Counted from the first letter of the stretch, positions 16,312 through 24,979 are shown. The stretch: 64,000 nucleotides of DNA from Bacillus sp. SB49 (GCF_000469135.2 NZ_CP048117.1:1525501-1589500); one strand, 5' to 3'. A program made the numbers and translations. Notes: generated by a model not told the origin, from the sequence alone.

Positions 16312-17328
16312 ATGGAGGCAGTACAATTCATAAAGGTGGAAAGACGATCCGGCGATCATGTCATCCTTCCTTCGTTGAGCTTTTCGATCGATAAAGGGGC
16401 GAGGATAGGCGTTTATACGAGTCTGGAAAGGCGCAGGGAGCTTCAGGCGCTGCTCATCGGGCAACAGGATCAAGCAAGCGGAGATGTCAAATTATTCGGG
16501 AAGTCTATACATAAAAAGCGCCCCCCTGCACCAGAAGAACTGGGGATATTATTTCTTGATGAAGGGTATTATGAGAGGCTTAATGTGAAAGATCACCTCC
16601 GATTCTACAAAAGGATTTATGGATCAGCTCATTCCATACAAGATATTTTAAATACGGTCAAATTGGCGAAGCATGAGCGAGTGCAGGTGGAGCGACTCTC
16701 CTTATCGCACCGGCGTCGTTTAGGTATGGCAAAGCTCCTCATTCAAAATCCGGAAATTTTTCTGTTGGAGGAACCGGATCAGAACGTCGATATGGAAACG
16801 AAAGTATGGATCAGAGAGCTGCTGATACAGCTCCAAAACGATGGGAAAACGGTACTTGTATTAACGGAGCACATGGAACCGGCGGTTTTATTAAGTGACA
16901 CGGCGTATCATTTGGATGAAAAGGGCTTGTCTCTGCTTCCCTCAGAGAAAGAAGAAGAGGAGGAGGGCCAAGAGACGGACACGGTCATAAGGATCGATAA
17001 AATTCCGGCCAAGTGTGAGGACAAATGGCTGCTGTTCGACCCGGCGGAAATCGATTATTTTGAAAGTGACCAGGGGACATCCGTCCTCTATTGTCATGGA
17101 GAGCATTTTCCATGCGGCTTTACGATGGCAGAGTTGGAAGAACGGTTAAAGCATGTCGGTTTCTTCCGCTGTCACCGCTCGTACCTCGTTAACCTGCAGC
17201 GCGTGAGGGAAATCATCACATGGTCGAAAAACAGCTACAGTCTGACTCTGGATCGCAAAGAGAAACGGCAGATTCCTCTGTCCAAGAATAAAATGGCGGA
17301 TTTAAAGACTCATTTAGGGATCAAATAG
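16312..17328 (+). CDS. Degenerate ABC ATPase fused to a LytTR DNA-binding domain
   Basis: A 338-residue two-domain protein. Residues 1-200 follow the ABC ATPase fold, with a Walker-B-like IFLLEEP and the D-loop NVD. But the Walker A region reads VYTSLERRRELQ instead of GxxGxGKS/T, and the signature is LSLSHRR instead of LSGGQ. It therefore should not bind or hydrolyse ATP normally. After an acidic linker (EKEEEEEGQE), residues 235-338 are a LytTR domain, with RCHRSYLVNLQRVREI the usual recognition core. Proteins of this build sit beside ABC-2 transporters in Bacillales and act as regulators of them. The next two genes are exactly such a transporter. It has its own promoter-like TTTTATAATAG and an AGGAGG site. 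Confidence 0.85.
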   Translation: MEAVQFIKVERRSGDHVILPSLSFSIDKGARIGVYTSLERRRELQALLIGQQDQASGDVKLFGKSIHKKRPPAPEELGILFLDEGYYERLNVKDHLRFYKRIYGSAHSIQDILNTVKLAKHERVQVERLSLSHRRRLGMAKLLIQNPEIFLLEEPDQNVDMETKVWIRELLIQLQNDGKTVLVLTEHMEPAVLLSDTAYHLDEKGLSLLPSEKEEEEEGQETDTVIRIDKIPAKCEDKWLLFDPAEIDYFESDQGTSVLYCHGEHFPCGFTMAELEERLKHVGFFRCHRSYLVNLQRVREIITWSKNSYSLTLDRKEKRQIPLSKNKMADLKTHLGIK

Positions 17329-17349
17329 CTCCATTCAACCTCTTTTATG

Positions 17350-17419
17350 CTCTTTTCGTGTGAATAAGGAGGAAGGCGACCTCCGTTTCTATTACGATGT
17401 AATCAGATCACGAAAAGAG
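17350..17419 (+). promoter_or_regulatory. Inverted repeat pair before the ABC transporter (candidate LytTR sites)
   Basis: CTCTTTTCGTG (17350-17360) and its perfect reverse complement CACGAAAAGAG (17409-17419) are 48 nt apart in the gap before the ATPase gene. Between them GGAGG (17369-17373) can pair with CCTCC. The centres lie 59 bp apart. They may be paired binding sites for the adjacent LytTR protein or arms of an RNA hairpin; the sequence cannot decide. Confidence 0.45.
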
Positions 17420-17435
17420 GAAGGGGAAAACGATA

Positions 17436-18275
17436 GTGATAACAATGGAGAAAGTCGTTAAGTCATTCAAACAAAAAACGGCGTTGAATGAATTGGATGT
17501 TCAAGTAAGTAAAGGGGAGATATTCGGGTTTCTGGGTCCGAGTGGATCAGGGAAAACGACCACCATTAAAATCCTGACAGGTCAGATGGTTCCTGATCAA
17601 GGCTCAGCCCGCGTTTTTGGAATAGATTCCATTAAAATTAAAGAACCGCAGCATTTAAGGAATATTGGAATCATGACAGACAACAGCAGTTTATATGAGC
17701 GTTTGTCCGTATGGGAGAATTTGAAACTGTATTGTAAGCTGTATGACATTCCTTTAAAACGGGTGGATGAGGTGCTTTCCATCGTCGGACTGACCGGTAC
17801 AGATAAGGAGACAGTGGCCGGGCTGTCCAAGGGGATGAAGCAGCGCATTCTGCTTGCAAGAGCGATCCTTCATGAACCGAAACTGCTTTTCTTGGATGAG
17901 CCGACTGGAGCGCTTGATCCTCTGAATACCCGTCATATTCATGAAGGTCTCCGTACGTTGAGGGACAATGGTGCTACGATTTTTCTGACGACGCACGATA
18001 TGGAAGAGGCTGAGAGCCTGTGTGACCGCGTCGCATTTCTTAGTGATGGGAGAGTCAAAGAAATAGGCAGGCCGGATGTGCTCCGCCGGAAGTACTCTGA
18101 CTCGACGCTTGTCCTGGAGTTAACCAATGGGACTCAAATCCAGCTGGATCATACGAAGGACAGCGCCAAAGAAGTGTTTCACTATATGCATACCGAACAG
18201 GTTGCAAGCATCCATACAAAAGAACCAAGTCTTGGAGACGTATTTATGACAGTAACGGGGAGGCATTTAGTATGA
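17436..18275 (+). CDS. ABC transporter ATP-binding protein
   Basis: A 279-residue, complete and apparently active ABC ATPase. It has Walker A GPSGSGKTTT (about residues 33-42), a Q-loop region, signature LSKGMKQR (about 133-140), Walker B LLFLDEP and the H-loop LTTHD. The C-terminal extension (residues 215-279) resembles that of drug and antibiotic-type ABC-2 exporters. The start is GTG 17436 with GGGG 9 nt upstream; ATG at 17445 is a possible alternative. The 4-bp overlap with the permease gene shows coupling. Likely regulated by the LytTR fusion upstream. Confidence 0.9.
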   Translation: MITMEKVVKSFKQKTALNELDVQVSKGEIFGFLGPSGSGKTTTIKILTGQMVPDQGSARVFGIDSIKIKEPQHLRNIGIMTDNSSLYERLSVWENLKLYCKLYDIPLKRVDEVLSIVGLTGTDKETVAGLSKGMKQRILLARAILHEPKLLFLDEPTGALDPLNTRHIHEGLRTLRDNGATIFLTTHDMEEAESLCDRVAFLSDGRVKEIGRPDVLRRKYSDSTLVLELTNGTQIQLDHTKDSAKEVFHYMHTEQVASIHTKEPSLGDVFMTVTGRHLV

Positions 18276-18961
18276 CAGGAAGTGTGCGAAGAATTTACGC
18301 AATATTCGAGAAAGATTTCAAGGACTTATCTAAAAACCTTTATGTTTTATCGTCTTTGTTGATCCCCGTCCTTTTGGCTTTTCTTATGCGTACGGCAGAA
18401 GGAGTCCAGGATATGGTTTATTATATGATTATCAACCTTACTTTTGCAGCTGTCGGAACGTTTCTTCAGTCCGCCATGATTGCAGAAGAGAAGGAGAAGA
18501 ATACCCTGCGTGGTTTGATGTTGTCCCCAGCCTCTACGACGGAGATCCTTGTAGGCAAGAGCCTGCTTACCGCGTCGATGACATTTCTGCTTCTTTTATT
18601 GTCGCTGCGAATCTTAGGCAAGGGTCTTACTTTTGATGGAATGTGGATGACGGCTTTCCTATTGCTGTTTCTCTTTTATATTGCTTTCGGAACGGTGATC
18701 GGGCTGTTGTCCCGTTCATTAATGGAGGCGTCTGTTTTCATTGTGCCCGTCCTGCTGATCTTTGGAATGGGCTCGATGTTCCAGGCATGGATGGATAAAT
18801 ATGAATTTCTCGGCTTCCTTCGGTACTTCCCTAATTTTCTGATGGAAAAGGCCGGAGCGGCAGATGGTTCATGGCAGAGTGTCTCCCTGCTTGCCTTATG
18901 GGCACTAGCTGCTGTATTTATGACGGTGGTTGTCTATCAGAGAAGCACGCGGGATGACTGA
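18272..18961 (+). CDS. ABC-2 type transporter permease
   Basis: A 229-residue integral membrane protein with about six hydrophobic helices. The typical ABC-2 feature is visible: a cytoplasmic EEKEKNTLRGLMLSPAS segment after the second helix (the EKExgTLexLl motif). It pairs with the ATPase encoded just upstream (ATGA overlap). Small ABC-2 exporters with a LytTR regulator often protect against peptides or other membrane-active compounds; the cargo here is unknown. Its position inside the carotenoid region may be coincidental. Confidence 0.85.
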   Translation: MTGSVRRIYAIFEKDFKDLSKNLYVLSSLLIPVLLAFLMRTAEGVQDMVYYMIINLTFAAVGTFLQSAMIAEEKEKNTLRGLMLSPASTTEILVGKSLLTASMTFLLLLLSLRILGKGLTFDGMWMTAFLLLFLFYIAFGTVIGLLSRSLMEASVFIVPVLLIFGMGSMFQAWMDKYEFLGFLRYFPNFLMEKAGAADGSWQSVSLLALWALAAVFMTVVVYQRSTRDD

Positions 18962-19027
18962 CTATGTATAATTATCCGGTCAAAATGGAATACTTCTTCT
19001 TGACTACATTGTCTTAGGAGGTTTCCC

Positions 19028-19174
19028 GTGACGGAGAAATATTTGGTTTATCACCAGTTGAAATCAGGAGTTGTCAAACAGGTAGCTGTCATGGCTTCCC
19101 ATAAGGAAAAAGCCCGTGAAGAGCACTTGAAGACGGATCCTAAATCCAAAATCACCCACATTCGTTTAATTTGA
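19028..19174 (+). CDS. Hypothetical small protein (48 aa)
   Basis: Not recognised. GTG at 19028 lies behind AGGAGG, and a terminator follows the stop. The product (starting MTEKYLVYHQLKSGVV) is soluble and basic, with a beta-hairpin-like start and a KEKAREEHLK helix. It has no neighbours in an obvious operon. The strong ribosome site and terminator make it a credible gene missed by length cut-offs. Confidence 0.55.
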   Translation: MTEKYLVYHQLKSGVVKQVAVMASHKEKAREEHLKTDPKSKITHIRLI

Positions 19175-19176
19175 GA

Positions 19177-19211
19177 AACCGGGAAGCATCTGCCTTCACG
19201 GTTTTTTTCTT
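19177..19211 (+). terminator. Terminator after the 48-aa gene
   Basis: AAACCGGGAAG and CTTCACGGTTT pair with one mismatch; a TTTTTTTC tail follows. Confidence 0.65.
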
Positions 19212-19235
19212 ATTCGTCAAAATCCGCGTACATAC

Positions 19236-19261
19236 GTTTCATATTCCATAAACCCGGGTAT
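19236..19261 (+). promoter_or_regulatory. Sigma-B-type promoter of the MurE paralogue
   Basis: GTTTCA (19236-19241), 14-nt spacer, GGGTAT (19256-19261). The sigma-B consensus is GTTTAA, 12-15 nt, GGGTAT, so 11 of 12 bases match. It lies 60 nt upstream of the start codon with nothing else in between. Confidence 0.7.
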
Positions 19262-19321
19262 GTATCTGATATTGAATGCTTTCACTTAGTAAAGCATAGA
19301 TTGATACTAAAGGGTGATACC

Positions 19322-20854
19322 ATGAATAAGAATATTTTCCGACTGGATGACATCCTGACAGGAACATTTATAGGTCCTGTGGAGCAGAGGATTGTAGACG
19401 TCGTCTATGATTCCCGAGAAGTAAAAGACGGAGACGCATTCGTCTGTATCGCGGGTGAACATTTGGACGGTCATCGATATATAAAGCAGGCAATCAGTAA
19501 TGGAGCACGGACGATTATCGGTACGGATGCAGGGGAAATCCATACATACGTGCATGACTATCCTTATCATAGTTTTGTTATCGTCGAAGACAGCAGAGAG
19601 GCGCTCGCCTGGATGGCGGCTGCCGTATGTGGAAATCCCGCTCGGTCTCTGCATACGATCGGCGTTACCGGTACGAATGGAAAGACGACGGTGTCGGCTT
19701 TCATCTATTCCCTTCTTAATCACCTGGAATGTCGAACAGGATCCATCGGTACGGCCGGCATTTGGGACGATCAGCAGAAAACAACGTTTAAACAGACGGT
19801 ACCGACGACCCCGGAAGCGCCTGATATTCAGCGCGTACTCCGTCATTTCCGTGAGAGGGACATGCAGGCAGCTGTCATTGAATCGACGTCCATTGCGATG
19901 GAGCAGAAACGCTTGGATACCATTCTTTTCGATGTAGCGGTCCATACCAATCTGACTCCGGAGCATCTGGAATTCCATAAGACGATGGAAGCTTATAAAA
20001 CAGCCAAAATGAAGCTGTTTAGGCAGGCCAAGACAGCGGTCATCAATGTGGATGACCCGGGTATGTCCGGGGACTTGCTCCGGGAATTCAGCGGTAAACG
20101 ATTGACTTATGGAATGAACGACGAAGCGGACTTGCGGGCGGAGGATGTCCAGCCCCATCTTCAAGGGACGTCATTCCGACTCCGTGCATTCGGCGAGACG
20201 CACGAAATAATGGCACCGGTTTATGGACTTTATAATGTCTCCAACCTGATGGCCGCGATCGGCGCTTGTTTGCTGCTCGGATTCCCTTTGAAGAGAATAC
20301 TTACAGGAGTGGATAAGATTAAACGCCCCGAAGGACGTTTTCAATTGGTAGATCGGGAAGCACCTTATCAAATTGTTACCGACTACGCTCATACACCGGA
20401 TGCGCTTGAAAAAGTACTTGGTGCGGTAGAAGGACTGCCTTACCGCCGGTTAATCGTGATGATCACGGGAATTGGATTGCGTGATCCGAAGAAGCGTCCA
20501 CTCATGGCAAGTGTAGTGGAGGGACGGGCGGATGAAATTGTCGTGAGTGTAGATCAGCCCGGGCATGTGGATCGTCGAAGCATTGTCGATGACGTGCTGG
20601 CCGGCTTCCGGCAGCCTGACGCCCCGACTATTCATCCGATGCTGCATAGAGAAGACGGAATCCACAAAGCGCTCGATTTAGCGAAGCCGGGAGATGTCGT
20701 TCTTTTGACCGGAATTGGATTCGGCGGCTATCAAATCATTGGTGACGTCAAGGTCCCCTACGATGAACTGGCTGTGATCGATGAATACTTCCAGCGATCC
20801 GGACATGCGAAGGTTATAGAACAGCGGAATAAAGTACAGACAATCGATCGATAA
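19322..20854 (+). CDS. MurE-type Mur ligase paralogue with altered substrate motif
   Basis: A 510-residue Mur ligase of the MurE subfamily, normally adding the third amino acid to UDP-MurNAc-dipeptide. Present are the ATP loop GVTGTNGKTT (about residues 115-124), TVPTTPEAPDIQ, ESTSIAMEQKRL, HTNLTPEHLEFHKTMEAY with its carbamylated lysine TAKMKLF, the DYAHTPDALEKVL motif, and RDPKKRPLM. The DNPR motif that recognises meso-diaminopimelate is replaced by DQPGHVD, so another amino acid or acceptor is likely. It stands alone, far from a division/cell wall cluster, behind a sigma-B-type promoter and next to carotenoid genes. It is probably a second, stress-related MurE rather than the housekeeping one. 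Confidence 0.85.
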   Translation: MNKNIFRLDDILTGTFIGPVEQRIVDVVYDSREVKDGDAFVCIAGEHLDGHRYIKQAISNGARTIIGTDAGEIHTYVHDYPYHSFVIVEDSREALAWMAAAVCGNPARSLHTIGVTGTNGKTTVSAFIYSLLNHLECRTGSIGTAGIWDDQQKTTFKQTVPTTPEAPDIQRVLRHFRERDMQAAVIESTSIAMEQKRLDTILFDVAVHTNLTPEHLEFHKTMEAYKTAKMKLFRQAKTAVINVDDPGMSGDLLREFSGKRLTYGMNDEADLRAEDVQPHLQGTSFRLRAFGETHEIMAPVYGLYNVSNLMAAIGACLLLGFPLKRILTGVDKIKRPEGRFQLVDREAPYQIVTDYAHTPDALEKVLGAVEGLPYRRLIVMITGIGLRDPKKRPLMASVVEGRADEIVVSVDQPGHVDRRSIVDDVLAGFRQPDAPTIHPMLHREDGIHKALDLAKPGDVVLLTGIGFGGYQIIGDVKVPYDELAVIDEYFQRSGHAKVIEQRNKVQTIDR

Positions 20855-20902
20855 AAGAAGGCCCACCCTGTTCTATCTCATAACAGGGTGGGCCTTCTTT
20901 TG
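20853..20902. terminator. Long bidirectional terminator
   Basis: AAAAGAAGGCCCACCCTGTT and AACAGGGTGGGCCTTCTTTT form a perfect 20-bp stem between the convergent MurE paralogue and the leftward carotenoid operon. Confidence 0.95.
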
Positions 20903-22378
20903 TTATTCCATTTCAACAATCCTTCCAATGATCTTATTGGCAACGTTCTGTCCGCTTAAGACAACCATCGGAGATCCGCCGCCCGGATGCGTGCTGCCAC
21001 CGCAGAACCACAGGCTTTCGATATCCTGTGACTTGTTGAAGGGGCGCATGAACGCCTGTGCCCGGGTGTTGGAAGAGGGGCCGTACAGCGACCCTCTATG
21101 TGCGCCGAACTGGTTCTCGATATCGGCAGGGTCCATGACCATCTCGAACGCGGCATGCTTGCGGATCGGAATCTGATAATGCTCCAGCTTGTCGTAAATC
21201 TTTTCTTTGTAGACCTCTTTATCATAATGATTGTTTCCTCCTGCTCTGATTGCAGGGGCATTGACGAGTAGGAAGCAGTTGTCTCCTTGCCTGGAAATGC
21301 CGGGATCTGTTTTGGAGGAAGTGGATATATAGATAGTCGGATCCTCTGGGTACTTTCCGGATTTCAGAGTCTGGAACTCTTCTTTATAATTCTTGGAAAA
21401 GAAGAGGTGATGATGGTGAAGCCGGTCCAATTCAGTATCCAACCCTGCCATAATAACAAAGGCCGATATAGAAGGATCAAAACGACTGATCCGTCGGTTG
21501 GAGAGGGAAGGGCGTTCCGAGTCTGAAAGCAGCTCGGGAACAGATTTGAGCAGGTCACCGTTTACAATGACGTGGTCTGCTTCATAGTAACCATCTGCTG
21601 TTTCCACGCCTTGCACGCGCTTGTTTTTCGTATGGATCTTCTTCACCTCGGTGCCGCTGTAGAGAGTCACTCCGACGTTTTCTGCTGCCTTTACGAAAGC
21701 TTCGGCGATCTTCGTATTGCCGCCCCTCACGTAGTACACACCGTCGTTCCACTCCAGATGAGCAATCATAGCAAATGTCGCAGGGGCACGGTAAGGATCG
21801 GACCCAATATACGTGGAATAACGGTTTAACGATTGGATAACGGCAGGATTCCGGAAATATTTTTGGAAAAAGTGGTCCATGGACTCAAGCGGCCGTACTT
21901 TTGCCGTATTCAAAGCAAGGGCAGGGGATAGATAATCCTTCCACCCGGAAAATGTACGGTGGAGAAAATGTTTTCGGGACAGCTGATACAGCCGTTCGAT
22001 TTCCTGGAGAAAGGAATCATAGTTCTTCAGGCCGAAAGGATCCAGCCGCCCCAACTGCTGCTTCATATACGCTTGATCGGTGGAGAAGTCGAACGTAGAA
22101 CCATCAGGGAAGTCATTTCTCGTGTGGTGGACGACGTGGATAAACGGAAGTTCGAGGTCCGGATCCAGTCCACCCTGTTTAATGACGTCCCGAAAAACTT
22201 CCGGCATGGTTATGGTGTTCGGACCGAAATCGAAGTGGTACCCTTCTTCATCCACCGGCATCATCTTTCCACCGAAATGGCTGTTTTTTTCAAAAAGCGT
22301 GACGTCCGCCCCGTGCTTGGCTAACGTTACGGCAGCGGACAAACCTCCGAGTCCGCCACCTATAATGCTGACTTTCAT
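20903..22378 (-). CDS. CrtNb/CrtP-type carotenoid oxidase (third CrtN-family protein)
   Basis: A 491-residue FAD enzyme of the CrtN family: GGGLGGLSAAV near the start, FEKNSHFGGKM, FDFGPNTITMP, and the end GGSTHPGGGSPMVVLSGQNVANKI. The PMVxLSGQ ending and the preceding HRGSLYGP are the pattern of staphylococcal CrtP (diaponeurosporene oxygenase, CrtNb) rather than of the desaturases. The predicted role is oxidation of a terminal methyl group to aldehyde or acid on the C30 backbone. It is the last gene of the leftward operon; its ATG overlaps the glycosyltransferase stop by 4 bp. No separate aldehyde dehydrogenase is present in the window. Confidence 0.8.
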   Translation of the reverse strand: MKVSIIGGGLGGLSAAVTLAKHGADVTLFEKNSHFGGKMMPVDEEGYHFDFGPNTITMPEVFRDVIKQGGLDPDLELPFIHVVHHTRNDFPDGSTFDFSTDQAYMKQQLGRLDPFGLKNYDSFLQEIERLYQLSRKHFLHRTFSGWKDYLSPALALNTAKVRPLESMDHFFQKYFRNPAVIQSLNRYSTYIGSDPYRAPATFAMIAHLEWNDGVYYVRGGNTKIAEAFVKAAENVGVTLYSGTEVKKIHTKNKRVQGVETADGYYEADHVIVNGDLLKSVPELLSDSERPSLSNRRISRFDPSISAFVIMAGLDTELDRLHHHHLFFSKNYKEEFQTLKSGKYPEDPTIYISTSSKTDPGISRQGDNCFLLVNAPAIRAGGNNHYDKEVYKEKIYDKLEHYQIPIRKHAAFEMVMDPADIENQFGAHRGSLYGPSSNTRAQAFMRPFNKSQDIESLWFCGGSTHPGGGSPMVVLSGQNVANKIIGRIVEME

Positions 22379-23487
22379 AAGTAGGATCTTCCTTTCCATT
22401 GATAAGATTCGCCCCGTTTATGAACCGCCATCGAAGCAAAGAGAATAGCGATTAACAGCACGATGGCGACTGGCAGACAGAACGAAAGCCACAGCGGGTG
22501 GCCGGTCTTTACATCGGTGTACATCTTGAAAGCGACCGTCAATAAGTAAGGGAGCAGGTAATAGACAGGAGCACCGAAGAGGACGGTTACAGCGAGAAAC
22601 GCCGGCAGAAGAAAAACGGCCGTATAAAAGACGGAAAGACCGACGGCCATGACGGTCGAGCGCCCGATTCCTGTAAAGATGTTCTTCTTAAAACCAGCCC
22701 ACGTTTCTGCGGAAGAATCGTACATATAGGACAGGACCGATCCGGTAATGTTGACGAGTATCATTCGATACCCGTGCTTTTTGATCTGTCGTGCGATATG
22801 GACATCTTCCACCAGCGAGCCTTTGACGGATCGGTGGCCGCCGATTGCTTGGTACGCTTGCTTCTCCACCATAAGGAAGATACCGCATGCCGCGGTGAAC
22901 ATCGGCTTTGTTGTCCGATTGGCTACAAATAATGGGAGATGAAGAAGAACGATCATATGCTGAAGCGGCACGAGCATATGACTTAAGAAATGGAAGTTCG
23001 GATACCGCGGAAAGCCGCTCACCATGGCAGCGCCGTGCTTTTCCATCGTTGCCATGGTCCGTTCGATGACATCAGGAGCGACCCTTGCATCGGCATCCAG
23101 GAACAACAAGTAGTCCCCTGATGCCTGTTCAGACAACTGATGGCAGGCGTGGACTTTGCCGTTCCATCCTTCCGGCAGGTCGTTTCCTTGGATGATCCGG
23201 AAACGGGTGTCGTTTCCTGTACAGGAGACGAGCAGGTCATAGGTATCATCATCCGAGTGATCGTCGAGCAGGATCACCTCCAAGTTGTCATATGTCAGAC
23301 GCTTCAAAGACTCTGTCAGCCCCTTGACATTGGCCGCTTCGTTACGCAGCGGCACAAGAAGGGAGACAGAGTGCCGGGAAGCGTCTCCCTGTCTTTTTTC
23401 CAAAGGATAGAGCGACAGGCTGTTAAGCATGGTCCATAGGTTTAAGAAGACAGTGAAGAACAGCAGAACTGTCCATAGCGTCATCAT
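22375..23487 (-). CDS. Family 2 glycosyltransferase for carotenoid glycosylation
   Basis: A 370-residue membrane GT2 enzyme. It has an N-terminal anchor helix (residues 3-25), the nucleotide-sugar fold SVSLLVPLRNEAANV, LDDHSDDDT, the metal-binding DADAR (DxD-type) near residue 130, EDVHIARQIKKHG and a later catalytic region, then three or four C-terminal membrane helices. It resembles CrtQ/CruC-type enzymes that attach glucose to carotenoid hydroxyl or carboxyl groups at the membrane. The context fits: acyltransferase and hydratase genes lie before it, the CrtP-type oxidase after it. The sugar and the acceptor position are inferred. Confidence 0.82.
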   Translation of the reverse strand: MMTLWTVLLFFTVFLNLWTMLNSLSLYPLEKRQGDASRHSVSLLVPLRNEAANVKGLTESLKRLTYDNLEVILLDDHSDDDTYDLLVSCTGNDTRFRIIQGNDLPEGWNGKVHACHQLSEQASGDYLLFLDADARVAPDVIERTMATMEKHGAAMVSGFPRYPNFHFLSHMLVPLQHMIVLLHLPLFVANRTTKPMFTAACGIFLMVEKQAYQAIGGHRSVKGSLVEDVHIARQIKKHGYRMILVNITGSVLSYMYDSSAETWAGFKKNIFTGIGRSTVMAVGLSVFYTAVFLLPAFLAVTVLFGAPVYYLLPYLLTVAFKMYTDVKTGHPLWLSFCLPVAIVLLIAILFASMAVHKRGESYQWKGRSYL

Positions 23488-23506
23488 GTATCATTCACCA
23501 CCTTGA

Positions 23507-24169
23507 TTATAAATTACGGAATGTCCGATGGTCTTCCGTTCGTACTTTCTCCCGCAGACGATCGAGCTGGTCTGTCGCGCACTTCTCGAAATAATTCGTC
23601 ATTTGCTTTCTATTCAGGGGGAGGTATTCGTTCTCCGGTAAGGGATTTCCTATTTCTATGTATGCGTTCGGTTTCCGTGTATGCTCGAGGCTGTAATAGA
23701 TCGAGACGGGAACAACTTTCACATCCGGGGTCTTCTCAGCAATATAGGAGATGCCGGAAAAGAATTCGAGCGGTCTTTTCTCCTGATGCTGCTCCTCACC
23801 TTGCGGGAAAATCCAGACGGTCCGCTGCCGTTCAAGGAGGCGGATGCTGTATTTCAATGATTCCAACAAGTGTCTGCGATCGGTCTTGTCGACAGAGAAA
23901 GCACCGATGCTGCGGAAGAAGGGGAACCGGCGGATTCCTTCCTCGCCCATCATTCCATAGGCATCCGATTGAACGAGCCGTTCGTTCAGGTGGAAGATGA
24001 TCAATGGGTCCCACCATGAACTGTGATTGATGAGGAACAGCACGTTACGGCTCGCAACTTCGGGAGGGCTGGCGACACGGATGGATTCAAAGTGTTTTTT
24101 TAGGAACCATCGGTTGAATCGTGTAAACCCCCACTCGATAAGGGGGTGCTTACGTGCTTCCCTGAACAT
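23507..24169 (-). CDS. PlsC-family acyltransferase, likely carotenoid glycoside acylation
   Basis: A 220-residue acyltransferase of the 1-acylglycerol-3-phosphate type. The catalytic NHSSWWD (HxxxxD) lies near residue 50 and the glycine/acid motif WIFPQGEE near 112. Carotenoid clusters of the CruD/CrtO kind use such enzymes to put a fatty acid on the carotenoid-bound sugar, giving staphyloxanthin-like lipids. The start at 24169 is preferred because GGAGGG lies 7 nt before it; the frame opens 27 nt earlier. It overlaps the cruF-like gene by 20 bp, so the two are translated together. Confidence 0.8.
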   Translation of the reverse strand: MFREARKHPLIEWGFTRFNRWFLKKHFESIRVASPPEVASRNVLFLINHSSWWDPLIIFHLNERLVQSDAYGMMGEEGIRRFPFFRSIGAFSVDKTDRRHLLESLKYSIRLLERQRTVWIFPQGEEQHQEKRPLEFFSGISYIAEKTPDVKVVPVSIYYSLEHTRKPNAYIEIGNPLPENEYLPLNRKQMTNYFEKCATDQLDRLREKVRTEDHRTFRNL

Positions 24170-24920
24170 CGCCGTCCCTCCATTTATATAAGACATACCA
24201 TATAACCGTCAGGATTGTAACAAGTGTAATCGCAAAAAACAGTCCGCCTGTCAGTGCGACGACAAGGAACATGAAGACGATCATTAAGAACACATAGCTC
24301 ATCCGTTTAGGCCACATACCGGTATCCTCCAGTGGTTTAGGGCTCCATAATAAGAAAATCAAGTGGAACACAGCAGACAGGACAAACCATCCGACAAAAT
24401 TGGAAGCTGGGATATCGTAATAAAGCCCAGGCTCATCCCACAACCAGTATTCCTTGATTTTGTAATTAACAGGATCAAGAATTAAGTCCATCGTTACGGT
24501 AACGAGTGAACCAATGATCAGAAAGCTGATGTTCTTAAAAGGTCCTTTCCACGCGGATGTAATGCCACGGGCCATTTCGTGCGAACAGCCCATAACAAGA
24601 AGCCAGGCGAAACCAATCGTGATCGGCGTATCGGCGATTTTTAATCCGAAATTATCATTATACGTGTAAGAACCGAAGAGGAAGTCCTGCTCCACGCCGA
24701 GGTGCTCCACGTATATACTGACCACAACGATAATAATGCTGTACAGCAGCCCTTTGTATGTACCATACATCTTACAGAAATAGATCCCGCCGACGACCCC
24801 TGCCGTAATCAGAAAGACACTGTTTGCCCATTCCAGCCAGGGCGGAAGGATGTCAAACGTTACGAGGATCAGCCCGCAGGCATACCAGAATAAAAAGAAG
24901 CGGTAAATAATAGTCGTCAT
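24150..24920 (-). CDS. cruF: CruF-like carotenoid hydratase (DUF422 family)
   Basis: A 256-residue membrane protein with about seven helices. The family motifs FGSYTYND (about residue 82), the following PITIGFAWLLVM, DLILDPVNYKIKEYWLW, and GLYYDIPASNFVGW are all present. CruF enzymes add water across the end double bond (C-1',2' in C40, the equivalent C-5,6 in C30 chains), creating the hydroxyl that is then glucosylated. This fits the following acyl- and glycosyltransferase genes. It is the first gene of the leftward operon. ATG at 24920 has GAGGTG close by; an ATG four codons earlier is less likely. Confidence 0.85.
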   Translation of the reverse strand: MTTIIYRFFLFWYACGLILVTFDILPPWLEWANSVFLITAGVVGGIYFCKMYGTYKGLLYSIIIVVVSIYVEHLGVEQDFLFGSYTYNDNFGLKIADTPITIGFAWLLVMGCSHEMARGITSAWKGPFKNISFLIIGSLVTVTMDLILDPVNYKIKEYWLWDEPGLYYDIPASNFVGWFVLSAVFHLIFLLWSPKPLEDTGMWPKRMSYVFLMIVFMFLVVALTGGLFFAITLVTILTVIWYVLYKWRDGDVQGST

Positions 24921-24979
24921 AAAACACCTCATCCACTTTACTAGTTCCGTTATGTATATAGGAGAATCCTTCTATCATC

